A DNA stretch of 32,268 bases, taken from the NCBI GenBank assembly GCA_903938955.1, contig CAJAFJ010000387.1:1-32268 (forward strand), written 5' to 3'. Below, one piece after another: positions 9,171 to 18,818 of the stretch; positions within the stretch are counted from its first letter, which is position 1, and the number at the start of each line of letters is the position of its first letter. The translations under genes and the position numbers were made by a program. Source of the stretch: an uncultured beta proteobacterium (GTDB lineage: Bacteria > Pseudomonadota > Gammaproteobacteria > Burkholderiales > Burkholderiaceae). Below the pieces are notes generated by a model. It did no database searches. It was not told the origin of the DNA and saw only the letters and a list, made by a program, of their open reading frames with translations.

Positions 9171-9715
9171 ACCGCGCTCATTTAACCTCCTGGCTGGCAC
9201 GGGTGCTGGTGCTGTGCGCGTTCATTTTTTCGGCCGTGGCGGGCAGGGCGGGTGAGACTGCCTTGAGCAGCAACGAGAAAGCGTTGAAAGTCGCCTTTTT
9301 GTACAACTTTGCACTCTTCACCGAGTGGCCTGCTAACGAAGACGGTCTGCATTTTTTTTGCATCCTCGGGGCGGACGCTTTTGGTCAGGAAATCGATGTC
9401 CTGCACGGCAAGCAAGTGCATGGGAACACCATCGTCGTGCTGCGCAAGGCGCTGGGCGATAGTTTAAAAAGTTGCCAAGTGGTGTTTATCGGCGCCCAAG
9501 CCATGGGCGGACTGCAGCGCGTGCTTGACGAGGTGCGCTCCTCCCCGGTGTTGACGGTGGCCGACACGGATGGCGCCGCCCGCCAGGGCGTGGCCCTGAA
9601 CATGACAGTGGATCGCAACCGGCTCACGTTCGAGGCCAACCTGCAGTCCGTGCGCGTGGCACAACTCAAGCTCAGCTCCAAATTGCTGCGCCTGGCGACC
9701 AAGGTTTACCCATGA
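9158..9715 (+). CDS. YfiR-family (DUF4154) periplasmic protein
   Basis: Periplasmic protein of 185 aa in the YfiR/DUF4154 family. The ATG at 9158 gives a signal peptide ([17 protein letters not shown]) and then the family's N-terminal signature [15 protein letters not shown]. Two cysteines remain after the signal, at 68 and 106, and could form a disulfide. Reading frames upstream of 9158 run inside the receptor gene and are not credible starts. In Pseudomonas, YfiR holds the diguanylate cyclase YfiN off by contacting its periplasmic region. Here the adjacent gene is not a cyclase but a kinase carrying a YfiN-like CHASE8 domain. I infer that this protein regulates that kinase. It overlaps the receptor by 13 nt and the kinase by 4 nt (ATGA). 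Confidence 0.9.
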   Translation: MALLNRAHLTSWLARVLVLCAFIFSAVAGRAGETALSSNEKALKVAFLYNFALFTEWPANEDGLHFFCILGADAFGQEIDVLHGKQVHGNTIVVLRKALGDSLKSCQVVFIGAQAMGGLQRVLDEVRSSPVLTVADTDGAARQGVALNMTVDRNRLTFEANLQSVRVAQLKLSSKLLRLATKVYP

Positions 9716-12024
9716 TGCCGCGCGTCACTTTGGGTGCACGTTTGCGCCGCATTAACCGCGTGGCTCTGGTGTCGGCCTTGAGTATGGTCACCTTGATCAT
9801 GATCATCAGCAGCTTTGTGCTAGAGCTCTTGACGCTGGTGGACAACAGCCGCGTGCAGGCCCGGCTACTGGCCGACAACGCTGCGGCCTCACTGCTGTTT
9901 GCCGATAGGCAGTCGGCCCATGAGTTGTTGCAAACCCTGCGTCATTCGCCAGACGTGTTGGCCGCCCATTTGTATGTGGGCAATGGCGAGTTGTTCGCCC
10001 GTTACATCAGCGAAGGCAGTGACAACACCATCCTGACGAGTCAGCCAGTGGACGTGTTGACGATTCACCCGGAGCGCCTGGTGCTGAGGCAGCAGGTGCT
10101 AGTGCAGGGACAGGCTCAGGGCCAACTGGCGATGGTGGTGACCTTGCGCGGTTTGTACCGGCAAACCTTGCTGCAGTTTTTGGCCGCACTGGGCGGCGTT
10201 GCCTTGGCGCTGTTTGTCAGCAGCCGCATGCTGCGCCGGCATAACAGCCTGGTGCTGGCGCCGCTGTACGAACTCAACACGCTGATGGAGCAGGTCGCGG
10301 AGGCCAAGCATGGCGAGTTGCGGGCCCAACCCAGCAGCGTTACCGAGCTGCACATGCTGGGCCAGGGCTTCAACACCATGCTGGAGCTGATTCAGGCCCG
10401 CGAGTTGAGCCTGACGCAGTACCGTGACCACCTCGAAGAACAGGTCAGCTTGCGCACCGGGGAGTTGCGCAAAGCCAAAGAACTGGCCGAGGCCGCCAAC
10501 CAGGCCAAGAGCCAGTTTTTGGCCACCATGAGTCACGAAATTCGCACCCCCATGAATGCCGTGTTGGGCATGAATGATTTGCTGATCCACAGCCCCCTGC
10601 AGGCCGAGCAACGGGTGTGGGCCGAGACCGTGCAGGCCTCTGGGCGGCACTTGCTGGGGGTGATCAACGATGTGCTTGATTTCTCCCGCATCGAGTCCGG
10701 CCAGCTGACGCTGGAATCGATTGACTTCAATATGGTGGAGGTCGTGCAGGACGTGTTGCTGATGTTTACGCAACCCGCGCAAGACAAGGGGCTGGCGCTG
10801 GCCGCCCACTTTACGCCGGCTGCGTGTCCCATGGCCTTGCGCGGCGATCCCTTGCGCTTGCGCCAGATCATCATGAACCTGATCGGCAATGCGCTCAAGT
10901 TCACCCATCAGGGCTCGGTGCAGGTGTACGTCACGCTGCTGGACCGGACCGAGCAGGACATGGCCCTGAAAATTTGTGTCAAGGACACCGGCATTGGCAT
11001 TGCGCCCGAGGATCAAGCGCGAATTTTTGAGCACTTCTCGCAGGCCGACAGCTCCACCACCCGCAACTACGGCGGCACCGGTCTGGGCCTGGCTATCAGC
11101 CGGCGCTTGCTGAGCCTGATGGGCGGGCGCATGGGGGTGGAGAGTACGCCCGGTCAGGGCGCCAGTTTTCAGATTGACTTGCGTTTGCCACTGGCACAGA
11201 CGGTGCCCGAGCCTTGGGTGGTTGACCGGGCGCACAACCCTGCCCACGCACTGGCGTCCCTGGCGCCCGTGCCCTTGCGCGGCACGGTGCTGCTGGTTGA
11301 AGACAACCTGACCAACCAGTTGGTGGCCTGTGCCATGCTGAAGATGCTGGGCCTGGACTGGCAGTGGGCCAAAAATGGCGCGCAAGCGCTGGAGATGGTG
11401 CGCCACACCGACTTTGATCTGGTGCTGATGGACTGCCAGATGCCCGTGATGGACGGCTTTGAGGCCACCGCCCTGATCCGGCAACTGCCTCAGGGCCAGC
11501 ACCTGCCCATCATCGCCCTGACCGCCAACACCCTGCATGGCGATAGTCAAAAGTGCCTGGCGGCGGGCATGGATGCCTTTTTACCCAAGCCCTATACCCT
11601 GAACACGCTGCGCACCATGTTGTCGCGCTGGCTGACGGAGGGGGCAGTGGCCGACCAGGATGCGTTGGCGCCCTGCATCAGCCTCGCATTCATTGATTCC
11701 CTGCATCAGATTGATGCCGTCAGCGGGATGAGCCTGTCACGGGAGTTGTTTCCGGCCTATCTTGCGACCGCCAAGCTGGGCATGAGCCAGATCGAGCAGG
11801 CCCTTGGCAGCGGCGACATGGCCGCGCTGGGCAAAGCGGCCCACGCGCTCAAGTCCAGCGCTGCCAATGTCGGCGCGCTGGTGCTGTCCAACTGCTGCCG
11901 AGAGCTGGAGCAGTTGTGTCGCGAAGACCGTCTGGACGACGCCCGCGCCTTATTCCCCCGAGTCCACCGCGAGCATTTGCGTGTGTACGCTGAAATTGAT
12001 CAATTGTTGATGGAGATCGTATGA
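9712..12024 (+). CDS. CHASE8-HAMP hybrid histidine kinase with REC and HPt
   Basis: Inner-membrane sensor kinase of 770 aa. Two membrane helices (about 17-43 and 152-172) flank a periplasmic region of roughly 105 residues whose [19 protein letters not shown] and [19 protein letters not shown] blocks match the CHASE8 sensor of YfiN. HAMP (about 173-245) and a coiled linker follow. HisKA has His275 in SHEIRTP. The ATPase domain has [20 protein letters not shown] and [10 protein letters not shown]. The receiver domain (about 525-640) has acceptor Asp574 in [10 protein letters not shown]-terminal HPt has His711 in AHALKSS. All phosphorelay residues are present, so a His-Asp-His-Asp relay ending on a separate regulator is expected. 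It shares ATGA overlaps with both neighbours; the next gene supplies a receiver. Starts at 9712 and 9715 are equally possible. Confidence 0.95.
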   Translation: MMPRVTLGARLRRINRVALVSALSMVTLIMIISSFVLELLTLVDNSRVQARLLADNAAASLLFADRQSAHELLQTLRHSPDVLAAHLYVGNGELFARYISEGSDNTILTSQPVDVLTIHPERLVLRQQVLVQGQAQGQLAMVVTLRGLYRQTLLQFLAALGGVALALFVSSRMLRRHNSLVLAPLYELNTLMEQVAEAKHGELRAQPSSVTELHMLGQGFNTMLELIQARELSLTQYRDHLEEQVSLRTGELRKAKELAEAANQAKSQFLATMSHEIRTPMNAVLGMNDLLIHSPLQAEQRVWAETVQASGRHLLGVINDVLDFSRIESGQLTLESIDFNMVEVVQDVLLMFTQPAQDKGLALAAHFTPAACPMALRGDPLRLRQIIMNLIGNALKFTHQGSVQVYVTLLDRTEQDMALKICVKDTGIGIAPEDQARIFEHFSQADSSTTRNYGGTGLGLAISRRLLSLMGGRMGVESTPGQGASFQIDLRLPLAQTVPEPWVVDRAHNPAHALASLAPVPLRGTVLLVEDNLTNQLVACAMLKMLGLDWQWAKNGAQALEMVRHTDFDLVLMDCQMPVMDGFEATALIRQLPQGQHLPIIALTANTLHGDSQKCLAAGMDAFLPKPYTLNTLRTMLSRWLTEGAVADQDALAPCISLAFIDSLHQIDAVSGMSLSRELFPAYLATAKLGMSQIEQALGSGDMAALGKAAHALKSSAANVGALVLSNCCRELEQLCREDRLDDARALFPRVHREHLRVYAEIDQLLMEIV

Positions 12025-14174
12025 ACGCTACGCATACCAAGATTCTGGTGGTCGATGACGACCCCACCGCCCGCATTTTGTTTAAGGCTTCGCTGGCCAT
12101 TTTTGGCTACCAAGTCAGTCTGGCCCACGATGGTGAAGATGCTTTGCGCCAGTTTCGCGCCACGCCCTTTGACCTGGTCATGCTCGACATCGACATGCCG
12201 GGTATCAGCGGACATGACGTGTGCGTCGCCCTGCGCGCCGAAGCCGATCCCCTGTTGCCCATTTTGATGGTCACCGGCATGGACGATGTGCAGTCGGTTG
12301 AGTGCGCTTACCGCTCGGGCGCCACCGACTTTATTGCCAAGCCCATGAACTGGGCGCTGATTGGGCACCGGGTCAAATACCTGCTGCGTGGGCACCAGGC
12401 CCTGCTGGACCTGCGTGCCGCCAACGCCCGCCATGCGGCCATTTTGCAGGCCATCCCCGATTTGTTGTTCGAGATGGATCTGGACGGGCGTTACCTTGCC
12501 TGTCACTCGCGCCACCCCAATTTGCTATCGGCACCCTTGGACGAGATTATTGGGCGCACCGTGCTTGAGATTCTGCCGCCCGCCGCCGCCCAGATTTGTC
12601 TGGCGGCCATGCAGGAGGCGCATCAAAACGGCACCTCCTACGGGCAGCTGATTGAGCTGCCACTGGCCGCGGGGAGCAACTGGTTTGAGTTGTCGATTTC
12701 TCGCAAAGAGACCGAGCCGGGGCAGCTGCCTCAATTTATTGTCTTGTCGCGCAACATCACCGAGCGCAAGGAAGCGGAGTTGAAAATTCAGCAACTGGCC
12801 TTTTTTGACAGTCTCACCGGCCTGGCCAACCGGCGTTCTTTTCTGGAGAGGGTGGCGCGTGAAATCAGGTTTGCCCGGCATGGCGGCCCCCGGTTGGCGG
12901 TGCTTTTTATGGACCTCGATGGCTTCAAGAACATCAACGACTCGCTGGGGCACAGCGTGGGTGACCTTGCGCTGCAACTCACCGCCGACCGTCTGCGCGA
13001 AGCCGTGCGCTCGGCCGACCTGGTGTCGCGCACGCTGGACGTCAGCTCCGAGTTTGAAATTGCCCGTCTGGGTGGTGATGAGTTCACGGCCCTGATCCTG
13101 GGCCTCAACCGCCCGGAGGACGCGCTGGCGGTTGCCAACCGGATATTGCACCTGATGCGCCAGCCCTTTGTGCTGAACGACCGCGAGGTGCGCCTCACCG
13201 TCAGCATCGGCATCGCGATTTTGGGCGGCGAGGGTGAAGATGCGGCCACGCTGCTCAAACATGCCGATTCAGCGATGTACCTGGCCAAAGACATGGGGCG
13301 CGACAACTGCCAGTTCTACAGCGCCAAACTGACCGAGCTGGCCTTGCAGCGTTTACTGCGCCAGCAGCTGACCGGTGATTTGCGCCTGGCGCTGGAGCGC
13401 GATGAATTCACGCTGCACTACCAGCCGCAGATTGACGTGGCGAGTGGCCGGATTCATGCGGTCGAGGCGCTGCTGCGCTGGGAGCGACCGGGGCACGGCC
13501 TGGTGGCGCCGCTGGACTTTATTCTTGCGGCTGAGCAGAGCGGCTTGATCATTCCTATCGGTCAGTGGGTGCTGCGCACCGCTTGCCGGGATGCGGCGGC
13601 TTGGCAGCGCCCGGGCCAGCCGTTGCGCGTGGCCGTGAACCTGTCGCCGATGCAGTTCAAGGCCCCCTATCTGGTTCAGAGCGTTGAAGACGCCCTGGCG
13701 CAGTCTTGCTTGCCGCCTGCGCTGCTGGTGCTGGAATTAACCGAGACGTCGGTGATGGAAGACACCGAGGTCACGGTGGACACGCTCAGCGCTTTTCGGG
13801 CTGCCGGGGTCCACATCGCGCTGGACGATTTTGGTACCGGCTATTCGTCCTTGAGCTATTTAAAGCGGATGCCGCTGAGCTCTCTCAAGGTGGACCGAAG
13901 TTTTGTCAGTGGCTTGCCCGCGGATGCTGAGAGTCTGGCGATCGTGCAGGCCATCCTGGCCATGGCCAGCAGCCTTGATTTGAGTGTGACGGCAGAAGGC
14001 GTCGAAACGCTGGCGCAGGCGCAATGGCTCAAGGGCATGGACTGTGCTTCAATGCAAGGCTACTTTTTTAGTCGAGCGGTGCCCGCCGAAGAAATCCCTG
14101 AACTGTTGACGCAACGCTGGTTGCTGGATGCCCCCCTGCCCAGCGCCAGTCGGGCTGCTGAAGCCCTCTTGTGA
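12021..14174 (+). CDS. Response regulator REC-PAS-GGDEF-EAL (c-di-GMP turnover)
   Basis: Cytoplasmic response regulator of 717 aa with both c-di-GMP synthesis and breakdown domains. The receiver (about 6-124) has acidic Asp12-14, phosphoacceptor Asp56 in VMLDIDMP, Thr85 and Lys107. A PAS domain spans about 135-250. The GGDEF domain (about 255-435) has an intact GGDEF at 351-355. The EAL domain (about 450-705) retains EAL at 482-484 plus [29 protein letters not shown] and MQGYFFS, the residues expected of an active phosphodiesterase. An RSAD motif at 330-333 resembles an I-site but lies 17 residues before GGDEF rather than five. It starts within the stop codon of the hybrid kinase (ATGA), making it the obvious acceptor for that kinase's HPt. 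Which activity dominates cannot be told from sequence. Confidence 0.95.
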   Translation: MNATHTKILVVDDDPTARILFKASLAIFGYQVSLAHDGEDALRQFRATPFDLVMLDIDMPGISGHDVCVALRAEADPLLPILMVTGMDDVQSVECAYRSGATDFIAKPMNWALIGHRVKYLLRGHQALLDLRAANARHAAILQAIPDLLFEMDLDGRYLACHSRHPNLLSAPLDEIIGRTVLEILPPAAAQICLAAMQEAHQNGTSYGQLIELPLAAGSNWFELSISRKETEPGQLPQFIVLSRNITERKEAELKIQQLAFFDSLTGLANRRSFLERVAREIRFARHGGPRLAVLFMDLDGFKNINDSLGHSVGDLALQLTADRLREAVRSADLVSRTLDVSSEFEIARLGGDEFTALILGLNRPEDALAVANRILHLMRQPFVLNDREVRLTVSIGIAILGGEGEDAATLLKHADSAMYLAKDMGRDNCQFYSAKLTELALQRLLRQQLTGDLRLALERDEFTLHYQPQIDVASGRIHAVEALLRWERPGHGLVAPLDFILAAEQSGLIIPIGQWVLRTACRDAAAWQRPGQPLRVAVNLSPMQFKAPYLVQSVEDALAQSCLPPALLVLELTETSVMEDTEVTVDTLSAFRAAGVHIALDDFGTGYSSLSYLKRMPLSSLKVDRSFVSGLPADAESLAIVQAILAMASSLDLSVTAEGVETLAQAQWLKGMDCASMQGYFFSRAVPAEEIPELLTQRWLLDAPLPSASRAAEALL

Positions 14175-14222
14175 GGTGAGGGCCGCTTTACAGGGCGCGC
14201 CGCAAGCGGGTATCCTTTCAGC

Positions 14223-14399
14223 ATGAAAAAGCAAAGATTTTGGGACGTCAATCTGATCGAGTTGTTCAAACTCTGGGCAGGCGATGTTTTGGCGTTTTTG
14301 ATGGCCACCCTGATGTTTTTGGGCCTCTCACTGCCAGTCATTATTTCGGGGCTGATTCTTTGGTATCTCTGGTCGATTGGCTGGACGCCGAGCCCCTGA
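14223..14399 (+). CDS. Small hydrophobic membrane peptide (58 aa)
   Basis: A 58-codon reading frame starting ATGAAAAAG. The first 18 residues are polar (MKKQRFWDVNLIELFKLW). The rest (about 20-53) is strongly hydrophobic, long enough for one or two membrane helices (LAFLMATLMFLGLSLP then VIISGLILWYLW), and it ends in Pro-Ser-Pro. This composition is typical of a real small inner-membrane protein and unlike random frames in GC-rich DNA. No clear ribosome binding site precedes it. It lies 48 nt after the GGDEF-EAL gene on the same strand and may be co-transcribed. I do not recognise a family. Confidence 0.6.
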   Translation: MKKQRFWDVNLIELFKLWAGDVLAFLMATLMFLGLSLPVIISGLILWYLWSIGWTPSP

Positions 14400-14424
14400 T
14401 GCCTTCGTCCTTGCTCTTGTTCCG

Positions 14425-14577
14425 GTGTTGATCAGACGTTTGCGCACCAAGCTCGGCCCCTACATCAGCAGCGGCTTTGATATCAAGGCGGTGCGCGGCC
14501 AGGGCTATCAGCTGGGTTTTGTGCTGGTGGTCAAAAATCGCCCGTCCAGTGTCGTAGCCGTGCCACCAGATCGGTGA
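14425..14577 (+). pseudogene. C-terminal remnant of an OmpR/PhoB-type response regulator
   Basis: In the frame starting at 14425 the DNA encodes VLIRRLRTKLGP, then YISSGFDIKAVRGQGYQLGF. This is the recognition helix plus the closing beta-hairpin of the OmpR/PhoB winged-helix DNA-binding domain (family pattern V-x-I-x-R-L-R-x-K-L ... VRGxGYxL). The frame stays open to a TGA at 14575-14577. The receiver domain and the first part of the winged helix are absent; upstream lies the unrelated small membrane ORF in another frame. No start codon would give a functional regulator. The tail overlaps the last 47 nt of the convergent hybrid kinase gene, which may be why it has survived. I infer a deleted two-component partner gene. 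Confidence 0.65.
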
Positions 14578-17500
14578 CGTTGAAGGGCTTGCCGATATGG
14601 TCATTCATGCCAGCTGCCAGGCAGTCGGCCCGGTCGGTGGCCATGACATTGGCGGTCATGGCGATGATCGGCAGCTGGGTCAGTTTGAGCTGCTGGCGAA
14701 TGTGCCGGGTGGCCTGCAAGCCATCCATCACCGGCATTTGCAAGTCCATCAGCACCACATCAAAATCGGTCGGATTGGCCCGCAGCACGTCCACCGCCAG
14801 TTGACCGTTTTCTGCCAGTTGCACCCGCGCCCCTTGTGCGCCCAGTAACTGGCTCGCCACCATCTGGTTGATGAGGTTGTCTTCCACCAGCAGCACGCGC
14901 AGGCCGGCCAGGTCGGGCACTGGGGCCGAGACGTCGGCCGTGGGCTCTACAGGCGTTGTCGGGATCAAGTCGGCGGGGGCGGCTTCGCTGAGGGCTAACT
15001 GCAAATCAAAGTAAAACGTGCTGCCCTCACCAAGGCGGCTGTTGACCTTGAGTTCGCCTCCCATCAGCAGTACCAGCCGCTGGCTGATGGCCAGACCCAG
15101 CCCGGTGCCGCCAAAGCGGCGTGAGGTGGAGGCCTCGGCCTGCGAGAAACCGCTGAACACGCGCTGCTGCTCAGGCGTCAGGCCAATGCCGGAGTCAATC
15201 ACCTCAAAAGCCAGCACGACTTGGTGTTGATGGCGCTGGCGCACGCGAACCCGGATTTGCACCTCGCCCTGGGCGGTAAATTTGATGGCGTTGCCGCCCA
15301 GGTTGATCAGCACCTGCTTGAGGCGACCCGCGTCGCCCACGACCAGCGCAGGCAAGGCCGGGTCCAGGTCAAACGTCAGGGCGACTTGTCGACCTTGGAG
15401 GTTGCCCGACAGAATGGTTTCCAAATCACGCGCCATGTCCGTCAGGGCGAACGGCTCGGGGTCAAGCTCCATCTTGCCGGCCTCTACCTTGGAGAAGTCC
15501 AGGATGTCGTTGAGGATGCCCAGCAAAGAGCGTGCGGCGCCTTCGGTCTTGTGTGCGTAGTCGCGTTGTTGTTCGTTCAGATCAGTCTGGTTGAGCAGCG
15601 CCAGCATGCCCAACACACCATTCATGGGGGTGCGAATCTCGTGGCTCATGTTGGCCAGAAACTGGCTCTTGGCCACGTTGGCGGACTCGGCCGCTTGGGT
15701 GGCGCGCGCAAAGGCGGTGACGTCAATCAGAAAACAGACGGTTTGGCCGTCAGGCAATTTGCGATCGATGATGTTCAGCACCGTTCCGTCAGTGAGTTTT
15801 TGGACCAGCGTGATGTCGCAATTTTGGTGCGCGGCCAGGCGCTTGACCATCCATTCGTCAAGACACTCATCGGCATCGAGATACATGCCTCGTTTGGCAC
15901 CCATCTGAATCAGGTCTGCGAAGTTGATGCCCGGTACCACTTGGTCTTGGAGGCTGCCAAAGAAACTGGCGTATTTTTCATTGCAGAACACCAGTCGATC
16001 CTGCGCGTCATACAGCGCAAACGCTTGGTCGATCGCCGCAATCGAGACGCGCAGCAGTTGCTCGCTTTTTTGAATGTTGAGCTCGGCTTTTTTCCGCTCC
16101 GAAATGTCGGTAAAGATGGTGACAAAGCCACCGCCTGGCATGGGCGCACCGCGCACTTCCAGCGTCATGCCATTGGGGCGAGTCCGCTCCTGCTGATAGG
16201 CGATGGGGTGGCGGGCGCGCTCCAGCATCGCTTGCACCACGGTTTCTGGATCGCTTGCGCCATATTCGCCCCGGCGGGCGTTGAAGCGGATGATGCTTTC
16301 GTAGGTGGTGACGGGCCCCTTGAACAGTTCATCGGGCAAATCCAGGTCGGTACGAATTCGCTGGTTGCAGGCCAGCAGGCGGAGTTCACTGTCAAAAGCG
16401 TTCAAGCCCACCGGTATGTTGTCCAGAATGCTCTGCAGCAGCACTTGCTGGGCCAGCATCTTGGCTTCGTTCAGTTTGGTGCGGGTGATGTCGCTGCTGA
16501 TTTCCATGAAGCCGATGACGTGCCCCTGGGCATCGCGCTGCGGTTGAATCTCGGTATCAACCCAGAATTCCCGGCCGTCCTTCGCCTTGTTCAGGATTTC
16601 TACGCGGCAATGCAGACCTGCCGCTGCACTGTCTGCCAACTGTTTGAGTACGGCAGGGTCCGCCACGTCGCAGCTGAACAGCTCACCGTGTGTTTTGCCG
16701 ATGGCTTCTGCTGCGCTGTAGCCGCTAATGCGCTCAAAGCCCTTGTTGATCCATGTGATGCGGCCCTGCTGATCGGCGATCGAAACGGCATTCATGGTGT
16801 ATTCGACCACTTTCGCCATCTGCGTCAGATCGTCCCGCATTTCCAGTGCCAGAATTTCGGCGCGCCGACGCCCCCCGATTTGCTGCCGCAATAGCAGGGC
16901 CAGCAAGGCACTCAGCAGGGCGCCCACGCCAAAGACCAGCCAGGGGGTGACCTGGTCCATCAGGGCATCTGACTGCACGGTGGAGTTAAACCGGATGGTG
17001 AAGTCGCGTCCGGGCAGCGCCAGCGTTTGGGTGTGCGAAAAACGCCGCCCTGACGGTGCCGCGTTGCCGACCCCCTGTTGGGCGCTGTGATTGTCAGTGT
17101 CGAGCATCAGCAGGGTGTTGGGGTCTTCCGGATCGCCATCAAACAGCTCGAAATCAATACGTGTGGTTTGGACCTCGACCAATTTTTGCAACAGTTCCCT
17201 GATCACGATCGGGGCATACGTGAAACCGACGATGGCCGTACGACGCTCAAGTGCCGTGCTGTGGCTTGCCCCGTTGGCGTACACCGGCACGAGCAGCAAC
17301 ACACCCGGTAATTTTTTTTCGTCCTGCACCAGTGGGAAGGCCGCCGTGAGTGTGGGCTTGCCGGTCTCAATCGCGCGCCGCATCGCCACCCGTGTCCCGG
17401 TTGCCGAGGCGGAATCCAGACCCAAAACCCCCAGGTTGTTGGCGGCGGGCTCAATAAACCTGACGACGTAGAGGTCATCCGGGGCGGTGTGGGTCAACTG

Positions 17501-17896
17501 CCTGATCGCAAATTGGGGCGCACCATCTGCCCGTACGGCGGCCAGAAAAGTGTCAACCTGTGTGCGCTTGACGCGTTGCATCAAGCCAAAACCCCGTACC
17601 CCTGGAAATTCGTTCGGCATGTCGCGCGAATCCACATAGGCCCGAAACTCCGCACGGTTGATATTTTGGCTGGCGGCAAATAAGCCTTTGGCACCATTGA
17701 GACCAGAGAGCACTTGGCCCACGCGTTGCTCAATGGCCGCCGTGACCCGCTCAATACGGTATTGAAATTCGACGGCTGCCGCCGCCTCAATATCACCTCG
17801 TTTCCACAAGGCAAAGCCAGTCGACAAGACCAAGCCGATCAAGAACAGGCCGACGGGCAGTAGCGTGCGCAAACGAAAAAACAGTGGGGTAGGCAT
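14531..17896 (-). CDS. CHASE-PAS hybrid sensor histidine kinase
   Basis: Inner-membrane hybrid kinase of 1121 aa. I chose the ATG at 17896 because it directly precedes the first membrane helix (about 12-30) and follows the permease stop by 16 nt; the longer frame upstream overlaps the permease. A periplasmic CHASE domain (about 45-305) contains the [12 protein letters not shown] and [14 protein letters not shown] blocks. The second membrane helix is about 318-338. Three PAS domains follow (about 360-472, 485-600, 612-730). HisKA has His752 in SHEIRTP. The ATPase domain has [14 protein letters not shown] and [10 protein letters not shown]. The C-terminal receiver (about 999-1118) has Asp1051 in VLMDLQMP. 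No HPt is fused and no intact partner regulator is adjacent. CHASE domains typically sense small extracellular molecules; the ligand here is unknown. Confidence 0.94.
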   Translation of the reverse strand: MPTPLFFRLRTLLPVGLFLIGLVLSTGFALWKRGDIEAAAAVEFQYRIERVTAAIEQRVGQVLSGLNGAKGLFAASQNINRAEFRAYVDSRDMPNEFPGVRGFGLMQRVKRTQVDTFLAAVRADGAPQFAIRQLTHTAPDDLYVVRFIEPAANNLGVLGLDSASATGTRVAMRRAIETGKPTLTAAFPLVQDEKKLPGVLLLVPVYANGASHSTALERRTAIVGFTYAPIVIRELLQKLVEVQTTRIDFELFDGDPEDPNTLLMLDTDNHSAQQGVGNAAPSGRRFSHTQTLALPGRDFTIRFNSTVQSDALMDQVTPWLVFGVGALLSALLALLLRQQIGGRRRAEILALEMRDDLTQMAKVVEYTMNAVSIADQQGRITWINKGFERISGYSAAEAIGKTHGELFSCDVADPAVLKQLADSAAAGLHCRVEILNKAKDGREFWVDTEIQPQRDAQGHVIGFMEISSDITRTKLNEAKMLAQQVLLQSILDNIPVGLNAFDSELRLLACNQRIRTDLDLPDELFKGPVTTYESIIRFNARRGEYGASDPETVVQAMLERARHPIAYQQERTRPNGMTLEVRGAPMPGGGFVTIFTDISERKKAELNIQKSEQLLRVSIAAIDQAFALYDAQDRLVFCNEKYASFFGSLQDQVVPGINFADLIQMGAKRGMYLDADECLDEWMVKRLAAHQNCDITLVQKLTDGTVLNIIDRKLPDGQTVCFLIDVTAFARATQAAESANVAKSQFLANMSHEIRTPMNGVLGMLALLNQTDLNEQQRDYAHKTEGAARSLLGILNDILDFSKVEAGKMELDPEPFALTDMARDLETILSGNLQGRQVALTFDLDPALPALVVGDAGRLKQVLINLGGNAIKFTAQGEVQIRVRVRQRHQHQVVLAFEVIDSGIGLTPEQQRVFSGFSQAEASTSRRFGGTGLGLAISQRLVLLMGGELKVNSRLGEGSTFYFDLQLALSEAAPADLIPTTPVEPTADVSAPVPDLAGLRVLLVEDNLINQMVASQLLGAQGARVQLAENGQLAVDVLRANPTDFDVVLMDLQMPVMDGLQATRHIRQQLKLTQLPIIAMTANVMATDRADCLAAGMNDHIGKPFNVTDLVARLRHWTGDF

Positions 17897-17912
17897 GATG
17901 GGCCGGCAGGTT

Positions 17913-18818
17913 TCAGGGCGCTGCGGGGCGTAATTTGAGCAGCCCGGTCGACAGCGCCGTGCCGCAGACGATGATGGCGCCGCACAGCAGCATCCACAGT
18001 GAGACGGTCTCGGCCAGGAAGATGACGCCGTAAAGAACCGCAAACACCGGTATCAAAAAAGTGACGCTCAGGGAGCGTGCCGGGCCGACGTTTTCAATCA
18101 TCCTGAAGTACAGGATGTAGGCCACCCCGGTACACAACACGCCAACTGCCACCAACGCCAGCCAGGCAGAGGCGCCCGGCATCTGTTGCGGCCACATCCA
18201 GATCGTGGGCAGCGCCAGGCCCAGCGTGGCGCCCAACTGGCTGCCGGTGGCGGTGACCAGCGACGGCAGGCCGCTCAAATAACGTTTGGTGTAACTGGCC
18301 GAAATGCCGTAGCACAGGCAGGCCAGCAGACAGGCCATGACCGCCCAGCCGGTGGCCATGCCGGATGTGCCGGGTTTGAAACTGGCTTTGTCCCATGCCA
18401 GCAGGGCCACGCCTACAAAGCCAATCACCAGACCCAAAATGCGCAAACCATGCGGGCGATCCTTGAGCCAGAGCCAGGCAATCAGTGCGCCAAACAGGGG
18501 CACGGTGGCGTTCAGGATGGACGACAGCCCGGTGCTGATCGACTGCAGCGCAAACGCATAGCAGGCAAAGGGAACCGCCGAGTTGAGCAGGCCAATGGAG
18601 AAGATTTTTTTCCAGTGCTGCGCCAGTTGCGGGCCCTGACCGCGCCAGAGCAGGATGGGCAGCAGAAACAGCGAGGCAATCGCCACCCGCAGACCCGCCG
18701 AGGGCAGGGCGCCGAATTCAACAGTGCCTAGGCGCATGAACAGGAACGACGACCCCCAGATGGCGGCCAGCAGGATAAATTCGATGAGCCAGGGCTTTTT
18801 AGGAGGCGCCGCGTTCAA
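17913..18818 (-). CDS. EamA/DMT-family permease
   Basis: Inner-membrane transporter of 301 aa from the drug/metabolite (EamA) superfamily. It shows about ten hydrophobic helices in two repeats, with family signatures near the N-terminus (AAIWGSSFLFMRLG) and a second-half motif GVAYILYFRMIENVGPARS. The start is a TTG at 18818, whose last bases overlap the ogt stop (TTGA). GAAGG lies six bases upstream, the length then matches the family, and the first in-frame ATG would remove the first helix. A start at 19046 would read through ogt in another frame and is not credible. EamA proteins export or import amino acids or other metabolites; the substrate here cannot be predicted. Confidence 0.9.
   Translation of the reverse strand: MNAAPPKKPWLIEFILLAAIWGSSFLFMRLGTVEFGALPSAGLRVAIASLFLLPILLWRGQGPQLAQHWKKIFSIGLLNSAVPFACYAFALQSISTGLSSILNATVPLFGALIAWLWLKDRPHGLRILGLVIGFVGVALLAWDKASFKPGTSGMATGWAVMACLLACLCYGISASYTKRYLSGLPSLVTATGSQLGATLGLALPTIWMWPQQMPGASAWLALVAVGVLCTGVAYILYFRMIENVGPARSLSVTFLIPVFAVLYGVIFLAETVSLWMLLCGAIIVCGTALSTGLLKLRPAAP

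Noticed and set aside
10099..11550. 483-codon open frame on the minus strand
   Set aside because: Antisense to the CHASE8 kinase; rich in Gln, His and Gly with no recognisable domain or start signal.
15221..16894. 557-codon open frame on the plus strand
   Set aside because: It is fully antisense to the hybrid kinase, whose domains and catalytic residues are unmistakable. Its translation is low-complexity His/Gln/Val-rich, as expected of a shadow frame in GC-rich DNA.
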